The notes beneath the pieces are model-generated. The model searched no databases. It was not told the origin of the DNA and saw only the letters and a list, made by a program, of their open reading frames with translations. A stretch of DNA of 64,000 nucleotides from Lottia gigantea (Eukaryota > Mollusca > Gastropoda > Lottiidae), in assembly GCF_000327385.1 (NCBI RefSeq), contig NW_008707688.1:333980-397979 (forward strand). The letters are read 5' to 3'. Within the stretch, counting starts at the first letter, position 1; each line of letters begins with the position of its first letter. Below are positions 1 to 13,919 of this stretch, piece after piece. Both the position numbers and the translations under genes were made by a program.

Positions 1-75
1 CTGAAATAGTCTAAGATTAAACTGGTTAGTCAGTCAAGTTACCCCCAGCATTAGGATGTTCAAATCCTGTTTCTC
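1..75 (+). mobile_element. Possible tRNA-like SINE head at the left edge
   Basis: TGGTTAGTCAGTCAAG resembles an A box, and GGATGTTCAAATCCTG, about 30 bases later, a B box. A similar lone B-box-like GGGTTCAAATCCTC is at 3,849-3,862. No body of a known element follows, so this is weak. Confidence 0.3.
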
Positions 76-1498
76 TTTAAATTTAGAATGATGCAAGGGA
101 GCTAAATCTAATTTCATTTGAAATCACAACTGAAGGTGATTCAAGACAATTCTTAATATATATGTAAGCATGGCTAATAACCTTGTTATATATGTCACAT
201 CTCGACTGATAGTCATCCTAAAATGTTCTTGACAAACAAGTCTTTAATGTCATATGATGCTTAAAATGAACCAAAAAAAAACATTTCAAGCATTTAAGCT
301 TGATAGTTGGCAAATGGCAGATAGCCCTTGATATACCAGACCCTAATTAAGATACATTTAAAGAATTTGAATATGCAAACTCGGTGCAGATGAACATTGA
401 GAACTTCAATCTATGGCATATTACATCAGTGTAAGATTAATATAATATTTCATGATTTTCATTATTGAAGTCTGTGGCAGACACGCAAACAATATGATGG
501 GAGATAACTCTTCTATTGCACAGAAGATAGAATTCCTTCACAGTACCCATCGGAAATAAACGATTCTTTATTAAACCTTGATGCTTATCAATTACCATAG
601 GGACTCTGTTATGTTGTCTAATCTTAATCATAACAGGATAAAGTCATAATAAGCACACTTTGACTGGTAGAACTACATAATTGGGGCAAATCATTCTTCG
701 AAGCAGTGTAGCTTCTACTGCCATTTCATTCAAGGAATGTAGTGAATTACCACAAACTTTTATGACACACATATCAAAAGATGGTTTCAAGGGGCCAATT
801 TAAACTTTCCATTACAAATATGATATAAATATTTAAAAATATACCTTGCAAATTCAGTCATATTGACTCTTTAAGTGAAGTTATATGTGACACAATTTTC
901 AGTTTGTTGTTTACGGTAATATACTTTTGGACAAATGAAAGGATTACCTGTGACATTCTCATTTCTAGAAACTGTGACAATTTTCATTAAAACATAGGAC
1001 TGGAGAGATGTGTCTACAGCTTATTAAAAGACTGTCAACTATAACATTTATTTAATGAGAAACATGGTATTGAAAATCAAATAATTTTATTGATCTGATC
1101 TAGTCATTAGAAATTGTCAATGAAAAAACAGTAAGTGTTGAAAGAAAAGAAGAGTAAAATAGAAGAAATAATTGGAATGAAATATGAGTATGCCATATCA
1201 CGTGTTAATGAACTAAAAGTAGTAGAGTGTTGTATGAAAAGGACCTCTTTTAATGCCTGTTGTAGAATAATGGACAGACCTCTTTAAGTAAGGTCTCTTG
1301 TTCTGTATTCCATAAGGCAAATAGTTTCCATTTAGATTTCAGAAAATGAATAAAATTTCCAGGATATAGAAAGATAACAAATGACAGAACTCCCCTAGTA
1401 AAGTAAGGACCAATGTTCTGTATTCTATCAGGCAATTGGATTTCATTTAGGATTGAGAAATTGGATGAAATTTCAAGGGCAAAATGATTCTGTACCTA

Positions 1499-1740
1499 AT
1501 TGGTATAATGAAGACGGGCAATGTCATGTAGGGTGCAATAAGGGTAATTTTGTCAGGACAGCAGCATTAGCCTACTCTTTTCTGATATCCAACTGTCAAG
1601 GGGGATCTTTTTTTTTGTGCAAGACAATGGTTTATTGTCCCATCCGAATGACAAGTGTCAGCCCCTCTGACCTGCAGCACTGACAGGGTAAATCAAGTTA
1701 AAAAATCCAGAGGCATTTTCTTGACCTTGACCTTCAGGTT
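1499..1740 (-). mobile_element. Diverged SINE copy (body only)
   Basis: The minus strand carries the same body as the 19,005 element: GTCAGAGGGGCTGACACTTG, a GACAATAAACCATTG stretch, then GAGTAGGCTAATGCTGC and CTTATTGCACCCTACATGAC. The tRNA head is missing or unrecognisable. It keeps a segment (GTCATTCGGATGGGAC) that the 19,005 copy has lost. Confidence 0.65.
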
Positions 1741-2589
1741 AAATATATTACTATTAATTGTTTAATAAGAAATATTAAAACGTTGCAGCAATCTTTTCCG
1801 ACTTGAATTAAATTTGATGGAGGGAAAACAGGAAAGATAGAGGCAACACATCTTAGCATCAATATAATAATCCAAACTGTACTGTTAAATTACAGCCTAC
1901 CAGAGTTGATACGATTAATGAACTTTCTGGCCCTATTATAATACTCTCATTTTTTGCACTTTTAAATAGAAGTACATTAAGACCTGTAGCACATAATCAT
2001 ATGGTTTATTAGAGAAATATGCAAGATGGCAGAAATTCTATAAGATATTATCAGATTGCTATTGATTTTTTTAGCAGAGATTTTATTTAAGAAACCATCT
2101 CAATTATAGAAGGAATATGATCTGACTAAAAACTTTCTAGAATTAACTTCATATTTCTTAATCAATGTGTTTTTTATGGTAACATAGAGAGAACATGATT
2201 CCATTCCAGATTTTTAACAGAGGTTCTTTGGTGCAATTATATGGAATCTAAGTTTGTCCACAACCAAAGATTTATTCATCAATAAGATGATGTCCATTAT
2301 TGTAGAGTAACATGTTTCAGTTTCTGTTTTAATATTTCTATATCGCTCATACAATTGATTATTTTAACAGTGAAAATGTATTGATATCACTATATAATTT
2401 GGACATCCTACACAGCAACTGATTTTTGTAGAAATCTAGTGTCTGTATCTTATGTTTTCATTGGAAATTTTCATCATTTCTGTTGATTTTGAAAACACAT
2501 CTACTGTCTTGTCTGTAAGGACAGTTCTATTCCTTGATCAATAACTTCTCTTAAATTTTCTTCTTAATAATCATTTCTCTTCATCTTTT

Positions 2590-3370
2590 TAATCATTTCT
2601 AATGGTGTGGGATAAAAATTTTAGTTCTTTAATAATCATGCCTCATACCTTGATTACTTATTTTCTTATGCCCTTAATAATAATTCCTTTTGTCTATTTA
2701 ATAAGAGTTCTTTATGCCAATAATTCCTTACACCATTAATAATATTTCCTTATACCTTTAATAATAATTCCTTATACCTTTAAAAATAATTCCTTATGCC
2801 TTTAATAATAATTCCTTATACCTTTAATAATAATTCCTTATGCCTTTAATAATAATTCCTTATACCTTTAATAATAATTCCTTATACCTTTAATAATAAT
2901 TCCTTATACCTTTAAAAATAATTCCTTATGCCTCTAATAATAATTCCTTATACCTTTAATAATAATTCCTTATACCTTTAAAAATAATTCCTTATGCCTC
3001 TTTAATAATAATGTCTTATGCCTTTTTAATAATAATTCATGATACGTTTTCAATAATAATTACTAAAGCCTTTATAGTAACAACTCATGTCTTTAATAAC
3101 AATTCCTATACCTTTAATAATAACAGCTTTTTAGGCCAATAGTTCCTTATGCCTTAAATAATAATTACTTGTGCCTTTTAAATAATTGTTTCTTACTCCA
3201 AATTTATTAATTTCTTGTACTTCATATTAAAATCATAGTCCTTTTCATAACAATTCCTTATTCTTTTTAATAATAATTTCTTAAGCTTCAGTAATAGTTT
3301 TTTACGCCTTTTTAATAAAACATAATGCCTTTAATAATAATTCTTTGTGCATTTTTAATAAATCATAAAG
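2590..3370. repeat. 22-bp A+T-rich minisatellite
   Basis: Units with the core CCTTATACCTTTAATAATAA repeat head-to-tail, most regular at 2,740-3,000, and decay into looser CTTTAATAATAATT runs on both sides. Period is about 22 bases with variants (ACC/GCC, TTT/CTC). No open frame of note. Confidence 0.85.
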
Positions 3371-5217
3371 CCTTCCATAATCTTTTCTTCTGCCATCATT
3401 TACTACTCTCAATGACTTTTTGAAACATTCATAATACATTATTAATAATTCACATTGAAAACAATGCCATAGCACCTTTATTCTTACTGTATTTAGGAAA
3501 AAAATAACATTTCAATTTCCTTACAAAAACAAATTACAGCCTTCAAAACATTGTCCTTGTCTGAAATATTTTCAATTGAATTTTATTTTCTAAGTTTAAC
3601 TACAATACAAGTATTGATTGAAGGAATGATATAACTCGGGGAAGTTCCAGATAGTTTAACTTGAATCATCTACTTAACACACGAACGCTCTGAACTTCAT
3701 TTCATAGTAACACTGTTAAAGGTAATCTTTATAATATCAATGCTTTCAAATCATTACCCAACATTTTTTTATCGAATGTCATTGCTCGTAACTCTGAACT
3801 CTGCAACGAACACTTTATGGAGAAATTAAACCAATACATTAGGTAACGTGGGTTCAAATCCTCCTCAAAGTGAGAAATATTCTCTCATCAAGACGTCAGC
3901 TTACGCCCTGATACCAATGCATAAAATTGTCAGTTTATCAAAAAGCAAAAGTCACTCAGATTCAGGTTACTGTAGATTCAAATCTTTTGAAATCTATTTC
4001 AGCTGCCATGGCCATTGTTTTTAAGAGACACTTTATACTCTTTAACAGCTCAAGCTGACCTCTGTTTAAAAGTAATGAAGCAGTAACTTATCATTAACCC
4101 TTTTAACATCATTTACCACAGGGGAGTATAGTATCTCTCATTAAATGATGTACTTTTATGTAAATTTTCTAAGAATCAAACAAATCGGTTGCCACCATGT
4201 CTACATAAACATGTTACCGCAGGCAGTCATATTTAAAAAATATATCTATTTCTTCTGTAACTTGGCTTATTAGCATGGCATATGTTCGACTCACTGGTAA
4301 AGACAATTCATATACTTAACAGCTAAAAATGAAAGTACAAAGCCCTTTTTTTTTTTGTATCACTTTAAATGTATTTTAAAATCTGTGAATCATGTCTCAT
4401 TTTTGCTTCAAAATGTGCCGCTGTTTTCTTGAACAACCATTACTTCTAAATTTAACTACTTGAATTTAAATGTTACCTACAGGCTCCCCAGACAATATCA
4501 ATGAACTTATGTGATAACAACTATTGTTAATCTCATGTCAGATTGTCTATGAATACTGAGAATGTCCTGTTCAAACTTCAGAAGATTGAAGTTAATGTTT
4601 ATCACAAGTAATAAATATCACGACCTACAGCTATCACAGTCTTCAAACCTGACTTCTTAATTAAATAAGTTGAAGCAAAGAGAAAACAATGTACCTTCCA
4701 GACTAGTCTTTCTTTCAGACTAAACAAAATCAATCATATTTCTACATCCTGCTGGTCAATATAATTAATTGCCCAATTAGGCTATTCCTGGAACAAATCT
4801 CACTCTGTAGCGTCAAGAACTGGTCCTGAAGGTTACAATCAAAGAAGGATAAATATAGAATTTCAGCCGTTATATGAAAAGGTTGTGCCTTGTAGCCATG
4901 TCATTTTATTAACTCTCATTTTTAAACCTGACAATTTTATTATCAGTCCATTTAAACTGTTCTTTAATCAGATACTTTAGATTCACGTGATCACCATGGG
5001 TTACCATACAATGTCTACCATGCCTCCAGAGATCATAGTTAGAATGGCCTTTCTACCCTCATTTCCATTTCAAAGTAATTTACACGAGTCTTCAAGATAT
5101 CAGCAGACGGATAAAAGCGTGAAAATTGTTCTTAGAAAAACTCAATCACATGTTTGCTATTTGGATCTGTCATGCTTCCAACACAATTGAAATGCAATCG
5201 AGATTTACCTTCTGCTC

Positions 5218-5312
5218 TAATGGGTTATTGAAGACAGGAACCATGATGTAGTGTGCAATAAGGGAAATGTTTTCCTACTCTTTATTTATTATCAACTGTC
5301 ATGAAAGGTGCA
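5218..5312 (-). mobile_element. Degraded SINE fragment of the same family
   Basis: Plus-strand CTAATGGGTTATTGAAGACAG, then TAGTGTGCAATAAGGGAAAT and TTTCCTACTCTTT, match the 3' body of the 1,499 copy with several gaps. No head. Confidence 0.5.
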
Positions 5313-8300
5313 TATAGGAAATAATTGGTACCACCAAAATGCCCACAACACTTTACATGATGATCTCATCTCTTTGATTTCCATTCCAAGACTGAATATT
5401 TATTTTCCTCTCTGTTGAAACACAGTTGGATGTTGATGTCCTTTCCTCAATGATAAACTTGGCAGGTTCACAAAAATCACATGAAATATAACTAGACAAT
5501 ACACCAGAGAATACTGATAGGAAAACAATTACTGCAAGTGGTTGATAGAAACTTGGGAATTGAAAACCACCAAAGGTAAAATCACATCTTTACAGGGCAT
5601 TTCAGATTAGAAGTATTATTTGGTTGAAAACAATGCTGCTATTTTTGTCAATTTGAAATCTTTGCATGGCAACTTGATTTCATATGAACTTATCTTGGGT
5701 TTTCAATGGAATTAAAGACATTTAAAATATATCCTTTCACCGGACAGCATAAAATGGTGTGTATAATGTACCATATGATTAAATTAGCTTTGAAAAATAG
5801 AACAAGGGGTCTTAAATGTCAGTCATATAGTATGTGTTCCAGATGTCTATTATCCAACAAAGAAGGATGTTTGACCAATTATTAGAACTATTATTGTCAT
5901 TGACAACCAGAGTCTTGAATGTGATTAATGAATCAGGTGCAGGAACAAAAATGTTTCAAAATTACAGATTCCTTGTGGTCGGCTAATGGAAGAGATGTTA
6001 TTATAATTTCTTGCATCTTCACTATGTCAAGCTATTATGACCTATACCTTGACAAAGTTCACAATAGCTTGACATTGTGAAAATCAATTGCCTGCTTCTC
6101 CACACAAAAATATGTACATGGTAATGATCAAAATATTATCAATTCTGCAAACAAGTCATCAAATTTTAGATGACTGGATACGAGCAAATTGTAACTTTGG
6201 TTTTTAACATGGAAATCTACTGACGAAATGTTAAATTTGAGGATGCTTTCAGACAAAAGTGATTGAATAGGTATGTAGCAACCACTACCGTAATTCTACC
6301 CATCAAATCCCACGATATTTTTAACGATGAATGAGCTGACAGAAATAAAGATTGGTCATACTTCATTTTGTCAATTATCATCACATGTTAGAATATGAAA
6401 ATCCGTAACAAATTTCAAAGACTGTTACTTAAGAAGATACACCCACAAAATTGGAATCTCTTTAGTCCTAACCAATTCTAAACAAAATACTATATTCATC
6501 ATCATTGATTGCCTTCCTGTTTGCTTATTTATGATTGAAAGAATATAAATGGTAATACATTTCGGTAAAAAATGGATACAATATAATATATTCCCTCCAG
6601 AACATTCCTGACATTTTATCAATACTCATTTGTATAAAGAGAGAGAGTAAAGGTTGTCAAAATACACTGGAATAATCATTTTTTACCTAAACTGACAGGA
6701 TTGTGTCTGCTACCATTCTCTCCTTGTCCAATTTAGCAATAAATTCTAAGCAAACCATAATAAAAATTTCCAGATTAAACTAACAGTTCAGACTGATATG
6801 CTACTTGAAGATTACTGCATGATTTTAATCATCTACTTCAGATGTGTGTTTGGAGAGTTAGAATGATGAGTGATGGAGTAGTGCTCTTGTCAACCAAATA
6901 AACAATTTCAGAAAAGTTATCCAGGGCAGCACAAATAACTGATGACAAGTGCAAGTTACCGTGTAAAATATTCTTTTATGATTTTACCTCCTTTCATGAT
7001 TATAGAAAGAAACATTTCTGTTTAGAAGAATTTTGAGAGTTCATAATAGGAGATTCACGATTTGTGTTAGCTCTTTATGAACACTTAGTGCAGGTGGAAT
7101 AATCTTGATCAAGTCAAGTATTTGCCACAAGTTTTCTCATCCTTGCCAGTTACATCTGATATGTTCTGATTGAAAACTAAGACAAAGGTTTAATCCTATC
7201 TCTTCAAGGATATCAGGTAAAAGTAACTGACATATAGCTGTAGAAATGTGATGAATCAGGTAGTAAATGGAGGAATGATAGCAGACACAGTAGAAACTAT
7301 TGTGATTGAAGTAGACAGTAGAAATTGTAATCAAGGTTGTCCAGACACAACTAACTAATCTCTATTGAATATAAATGATATAATAAAATGGTGAAGACAG
7401 CTAGATTGTAATGTGAATAAGGTACCGTTAATTACTAACTACACTCTTTCTAGTAAGTAACTACTAATAATCAACATTGTTCGGTCAATACTATCTTCTG
7501 CTACTCGATCCTGGTTCATATAGATTTAGATATGTAATAGGCACCATTGAGAGCAATTATTATGGAAGCTGAAAACATAATATGCCCATGAAGAAATTGG
7601 TTATTCCAACCAGTAATGATGCTAACCAATGAAATCGTGAGGCTTGCATTGATGACCTAATCATCTTTATCTGTCAACCAAGAGGTGGTGCTTAAGGATT
7701 ACCTTAAATGAGCAATAGCATGTCTTGTTCAGTTTTTTGCTGAAAACATTGGCTCCAGTTCCTTTACAAATAGGCCTCAGATAAAGCCTTTGAGAATTGA
7801 CTTATTTTACTCATTTACATGCAATTTTCACATTAACAGCTATCATTATTTTTCAATTTCTCTTCTGGCATCAACCTTTAAGGATCTCACTGACCTATCT
7901 ACATTGTCTCATGCAAACATGATATTTATCACTTGTGCCTATCATGCTTCATCAATCTCATGCTTCTGATCAAGCATAAAAATCGACCTCATGTCCTGCC
8001 TTTTTCCACCAGACATAATAATTGCAGGAATCAAATCAGATTACCAATATTCCTACAATGTAGGTTTCCTTTATCAATAATATAATGACCTTTATCTCAA
8101 TTAATATATAACTCTTAATCAATTCAAATCACTGGAGCAAATAGTATTAAAGAATTACTAGTACTCACTTTTCATGCTTAACCTAGTGACTACACAATAT
8201 AAGGAGGATGCGAATGCTGCTTGGGAAGTTTTCTCTTCTCCACAAATTAAACACCTTTTAAATGCTTAGTTTCTTATTTAGAAGCTCAATCAAAAATAAC

Positions 8301-10205
8301 TGCAGCCACCTCTTAAGTAGCCATAAGAGACGGGAGTTCAAATTTTACAAAAAAATTGCACATTCTATCAAAACAGTGCAGTTCTCAAGTTGAAAGAATG
8401 CCAAAAGATGTACAGTAGCCACTCTCTAGAAGTGAAACCAAAAAAGGTATCAATCTAGGAAATTAATTTCCTGCTTAGTCTGGAGTTATATTTATTGTTT
8501 AAGCCTCTGCAAGATAGACTAAATAATGTTTTAATAAATTGTGTTGTGTAGTATTCCAATCTTGTCCAGTTCCAATTTTCCATTTATATCATCATTTACC
8601 CATACATTTTAACTGACTTTGATAAATGACTTGACAATAAAATTGTCAGCGCTGTAAAAATACAATTTTTCTTCCAAGGATCAATATAAATAAAGATTTC
8701 GAAATTCTTGAAAAAGAATTTAAATACATTATAAAGTAATCGGTGAAGAGGATTATTTTTATGTATGTTTTTTAGTTTTAGATTTATCTTAATATTAAAT
8801 ACAATAAGAAATGCAAATTGGAATATTTGAAAATTGGATTGCTGTATTCAATGAAAGAAATTTTCAAGACACTAACATTATCTTAGTCATATAAAAAAGG
8901 ACAGAGGTGGGACCCACCCTTGATTTAATGTTCAATTCCATTGACTAAACAATTTTTCCATGTAAGCCCCTCCATAATATCTACCTTCGAACCCAGATCA
9001 AACTTAGTTCATAAACAACTATTGGATAGCTAGAAAATGGTTTAACTGTACCAAAGAAATTGAATATAATTAAGGGATTTCACAAATCATTTACTATAAA
9101 AAGTTAAAAATCTCACATCAAGTATAGATTATCTTTTAACTCTAACCTTTAAATTAAAAGTGACGTTCATAGATTTCTAGGTTAATGATGTGTGGGCTAA
9201 TATTCAATAGACATGTACCACCTCCAGGTTTTTCTACTGATATTATGAGAAACATCAATGAAATGACGGTTATTCTAGTTTTTATCACAAGTTAACAACT
9301 AATCTCAAACATCAAATAAATTCAGAGCCTAACAGATAATCAATAAGCCTTCAATTAGATGACTTCCAGGATAACTATAGTTTAACTAGTATTCAGACAA
9401 TAGTGTACAATGGTACTGTACATAATGTACATGTACATGAAAAGAATACAAAAGCAATAAAGTACCATAGATATAAAACTAATCTATAAACAAAATCTAA
9501 TCATTAAAAAATCCAGAAAGTAGGTCAGTTAGATTTCTGCAAGCATGGAATTTTCCTGTTGCTGATTTGTCTTCTGTTCAGTGACTTGACATTACCAATA
9601 AAATCTGAATCAAATAGGTTTCAAATTTTTAATCCCAGTTCCAAACAATATCATTGAGCGGGAACACCTTAATAAGCAGAGGTGCAGAACAATATAATTT
9701 TGAATATGTGCCATTTTTAAGTTTTCCACTTCCAAAATTTCTCATTACACATAAACCAAGATAACGAAAATATTTTTGCAAAGACCTTCTTGGTAATTAT
9801 AAATAGAGTATATGATAAATTTAACCAGTTTGATATATGGTGAATATTTGGAGGATTTCTTCTGCCAGTTTGAATAGACTGTTTTCCAAAATTGACTTCA
9901 AAAACATCAGTTGAAAGAGTTCACAAAATATATTCACTTCTGCCACAAAATATCTGAATGGCATTATGATGTAAACATAATCACTTGATCCAAAATCAAT
10001 AAAGATATAATATAATCAGAAGATAAAATTCTAAGATAATGGGTAATAGTTAATTTGTCCACAATGACTTTTTACTATTCTCTGTTGTATTATTATTGTC
10101 TGATTATCATTCATGACTGAAATGGCATCATCATTCCTGAAAACTGACCAGTGCTTTCATCACATTTAGATTACCGTTACAAATCTTTAAGTAAGAAGTA
10201 AACTT

Positions 10206-10330
10206 ACCTCAATTAACCACGTTTGAGAAAAGAAGAACTACCAACGTAAAACTAGTTAATGGATCAGAATACTACGTCCGATTCACGTCTCTACACCTCC
10301 GAGTGATAGTTGAATCGTTAAGAGAGTAAA
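10206..10330 (-). other. Possible non-coding first exon with a strong donor
   Basis: On the minus strand, a stretch of lower A+T content ends TTAATTGAG|GTAAGTTTAC at about 10,206, a perfect 5' splice consensus. No ATG-initiated frame reaches the donor in any phase. If real it would be an untranslated leader exon of a transcript running toward the left edge. No partner exon could be found in the window, so this is suggestive only. Confidence 0.2.
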
Positions 10331-10774
10331 TCTATTCATTATTTATGACAATCCATTACTCCACAATAATGGTAGAATCTTGGTATCCGATGTATAAAGT
10401 ATTGAACCACTGGTCCAGTCTATTTTAATGAGAAAGGGTGAAATGGATAGTAGATAGTAAGCCGGTAAAGGGCTGAGGAACTTATTGATCTTTGTGAACA
10501 CTGGCTGATTTTCCATGAATTGACATGAAGGTTGGACAGTAGGTGAGAATTATCAGTAGATTTTTATAGTGTAGAGGTCAATATCATATGCCAGGTAATG
10601 AAACATGTACAGATTAGACTCAGAACTCATCATTTATAACTAGAAAAACTCATGCTTCGGAAAGTTTTACAGATATCTATTAAATTTCAGTTTCTATTGG
10701 GTACATTAGACTATTCTTATAGCAGTCTTATTCAAATTAGATGAAATTAGCTTTTATTTTTAAAATAGCCACTA

Positions 10775-10950
10775 CAGGTTTAGCCCTCTTGAACGTTAGT
10801 CAAATTAACCTTTTGACCTAACTCACTTACACTCTGCTTTAAATTTTCTACCTTCTCCAGCACTGGCATTTTTTGACACAGTGTTTATCAGTTTAGGTCA
10901 AAAGGTTAATTTGACAAACGTTAAAGAGAAAGAGCTGGGGTTTAATCCTG
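10775..10950. mobile_element. Foldback (MITE-like) element with ~35-bp inverted arms
   Basis: The left arm (10,791-10,823) contains GTCAAATTAACCTTTTGACC and the right arm (10,890-10,924) GGTCAAAAGGTTAATTTGAC, nearly perfect reverse complements. Weaker pairing continues outward to CAGGTTTAGCCCTCTT and GAGCTGGGGTTTAATCCTG. The spacer is about 67 bases and non-coding. No target duplication was identified. Confidence 0.65.
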
Positions 10951-12313
10951 ATCATAGGTCGAGGTGATATCTTCAGATTTTTCAAATCAGTTTCCCATGT
11001 TAGTGATGTAAGCCACAATGTCTGACATGAAAAATAGGAGTCTTGTTGCTATGATGGTATAAGGAGCCCATACCCTAGGTACTACAGGTACTGCACATTT
11101 AAGATCCTTGACAGTTGAAAGAGATATAAGGTTATCCCACTAAACTTCACCTTATTGCACACTGCATGTCATTTTCTACTTCATTTTCCCAGAAGAAGCA
11201 GAAACATGTCAACTAAAATCCACTCTCTCCAGGGTTAAACAAGGGATAATGACCTTTCTAGCAGATACCATGAAATATAAACCATAATAATTAGTATATA
11301 AATCAATATAACAAAATTAGTACTGATACCAAGTAAAATTCTAATAATGAGAAAACCTTTTCTACCTTATTAACTACCTACATTATCTCAAATTACTAAT
11401 CTAACTCCTTTCATTTTCACCGTATCAAGCTGGAGAATAGTCTACCTCAGCTAATTGAGTACAGTGGCGCCTCCAAGATGTGGGCCAGAGATGCATGATA
11501 ACAAATTTCGGACCACCCTAGTATGGATTTGATACAAATTTATCGTCTGATCAATTGAAGCTATTTGTCTCATCAGAAACCTCCTTCTTATTAAAAAAAA
11601 AGTGTATACAAGTGACAAGAATGAAATCAGCAGTTTTTCTCAAAAGAATTTGAGATTTGGTCAGTGAAACTAATCTTGTTCAGATTGAAAACTTGATGCC
11701 AACTCACTCAGATTTAAAAAATAATCAGCTGCAATGCAACTCACATAATGTTGTAATGGAGTTTCAACTGTTATGAACTAAAGCTGTTATGACTTTCAGA
11801 AAGAAAATATGTAATTTAACTTGAAAGAAACAAAAGATTTATGACTGGAGGTCAAATCAATCAAAATGATGAAATAACAAAAACTTGACATCATGATTCC
11901 ATTATCTCTGCTTTATTGCCTGCTTAAATGGAACCATTTTCTGCTAAGGGCATTATTGTAAATCATGTGTAAAGTTCAAACAGTTCTAACTTGGAATATT
12001 AAGCCATGTCATATTTTTAATTTCTTTCTACTTGCATGTAAAACTATTACCCAGTGTAAAATTACAGATGTAATTTCCTGTGCAAGATTCTAACATGATT
12101 TTTATTATATAATAAAGCATCAGATATTGTAAATTCATTTCCGCATTATAATAATATAATTGACATTTCACCATTAATAAGCAGATGTATATATTTTCAT
12201 TTTGAAACAAAAGGTGATCTGTGCAAAAATCTGAAAACCAGAATAGAAGTCTCTTTATCAGTGCCATAATTAATGTACACACAAAGCTTCAAAACATAAA
12301 CACATTCTGTAAG

Positions 12314-12405
12314 AGCAATTACAACCAATCATAGCCCACGACAGAAGGACTGAAAACGATTTTGCTTTGAGTGTCATCAGGAGTCTATGATTGGCTGTAT
12401 TTGCT
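12314..12405. mobile_element. Short foldback element (92 bp)
   Basis: AGCAATTACAACCAATCATA(G) at the left and (C)TATGATTGGCTGTATTTGCT at the right are 21-base inverted repeats with two mismatches, around a 50-base spacer. Typical of a small MITE. Confidence 0.6.
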
Positions 12406-13564
12406 GGAACACATTCCAATCAATGACAGAATTTACACAAACTAGATGTCTATTGCAATTAATGTATTAGATGACATTTGTAATAGCTTGACATTGTGAA
12501 GATTGTTCATATCTGTCTTTGAGGCAGTTAAATTATTTGAAATTCCAGAATATTCTTAGTCTACAGTTGGTTGTGAGAGAGAGAGATCAGATATCTAATT
12601 ATATAGCTGATAGAAAACAGACAAGATAATGTTATTTTATTCTCATTCAAATCCTATAAACACTTTTTCTACTTCTTGAAACAGACACAAATATTGTGTT
12701 TCTGCAAGTTTGATGGAAGCAGACAACAAAAATTCTCAGATGATGACAAGAGGAGGTTGCCCATTATATCTGCAAATTTCAAGGATGAAAAATAGACAGT
12801 CAAAAGCCAATACCATTGTCAAGGGTCAAAACTCAAAAACACCATGTTGATTTTTTTAGAAGACCAAACTCATGAGTTTTCATTAATATATGTTACTCTG
12901 TATTGAGTTCACAAGCTAATGTGACTATATTCCCATGAGATACTAATATAGGAAGAGAGAAATGGAGTGTTACATCCTACAAAGCTCAGTTATAAGTTAT
13001 AAAGCCAATAAACTTCAAGGAATAAATGTGTTTGAATTTAAGACTTAAATTATAAAGACTACAGGTCATGGCAGACAATGTCAAATATATTTAATAATGT
13101 GTAAACAATATGACATTAACTTGATAATAAAGACTACAAGATAGTCTTGTTTGATTACTATGGCGGTCAATATTAATCTAGTTGAACATCATTGGCTATT
13201 AATGTACAAAGCGTTTTCATTTTCAGAGCAAATTGTCCCCGATTTATCTTCAATATTTATCTGTGATCAAACAGTTTGTCAACTAATTTTTTTCAGGGCC
13301 ATTAACCAACTTGTGAACATCTTTTGAAATGTTTAAATGTCAATACTGAGCTCAACACAACTTTTTTTTTCTGGAGGAGATAGCAGATAATGGGTATTGT
13401 AGTGAGTTTTCTAAATCTTCGAGGTCCGTGCTACAGATTTCAGTTGGTCTATCTGTTCAGTAGCACCATTAAAAAAAGCATAGGAGACTTTACAAGAAAT
13501 CATTTGCCTGGCTATGTTGAACAATTGGTGGTCATTGCTTCTAATCTGATTGCTAAATAATCTG

Positions 13565-13919
13565 CTTAAGACTTTTTAAGAGGTTTGGTATATGGGATCC
13601 TTCAGAACCTCTATTAAATTCTCTTAAGACTTTTTAAGAGGTTTGGTATATGGGATCCTTCAGAACCTCTATTAAATTCTCTTAAGACTTTTTAAGAGGT
13701 TTGGTATATGGGATCCTTCAGAACCTCTATTAAATTCTCTTAAGACTTTTTAAGAGGTTTGGTATATGGGATCCTTCAGAACCTCTATTAAATTCTCTTA
13801 AGACTTTTTAAGAGGTTTGGTATATGGGATCCTTCAGAACCTCTATTAAATTCTCTTAAGACTTTTTAAGAGGTTTGGTATATGGGATCCTTCAGAACCT
13901 CTATTAAATTCTCTTAAGA
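13565..13919. repeat. Perfect 58-bp tandem array (6 copies plus a 7-base stub)
   Basis: CTTAAG starts at 13,565, 13,623, 13,681, 13,739, 13,797, 13,855 and 13,913, a strict 58-base period. By eye the six full units are identical. Each has two inverted repeats: CTCTTAA-GACTTT-TTAAGAG across the unit boundary, and AGAGGTT...AACCTCT around a 21-base loop that includes GGATCC. There are no unique spacers between units. Complete identity implies very recent expansion or strong homogenisation. Confidence 0.95.

Noticed and set aside
3841-3925. tRNA gene suggested by a B-box-like GGGTTCAAATCCTC
   Set aside because: No matching A box, acceptor stem or cloverleaf could be built; at most a SINE remnant.
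13565-13919. CRISPR-like array
   Set aside because: The 58-base units abut with no unique spacers, and the genome is eukaryotic; it is a plain tandem repeat.
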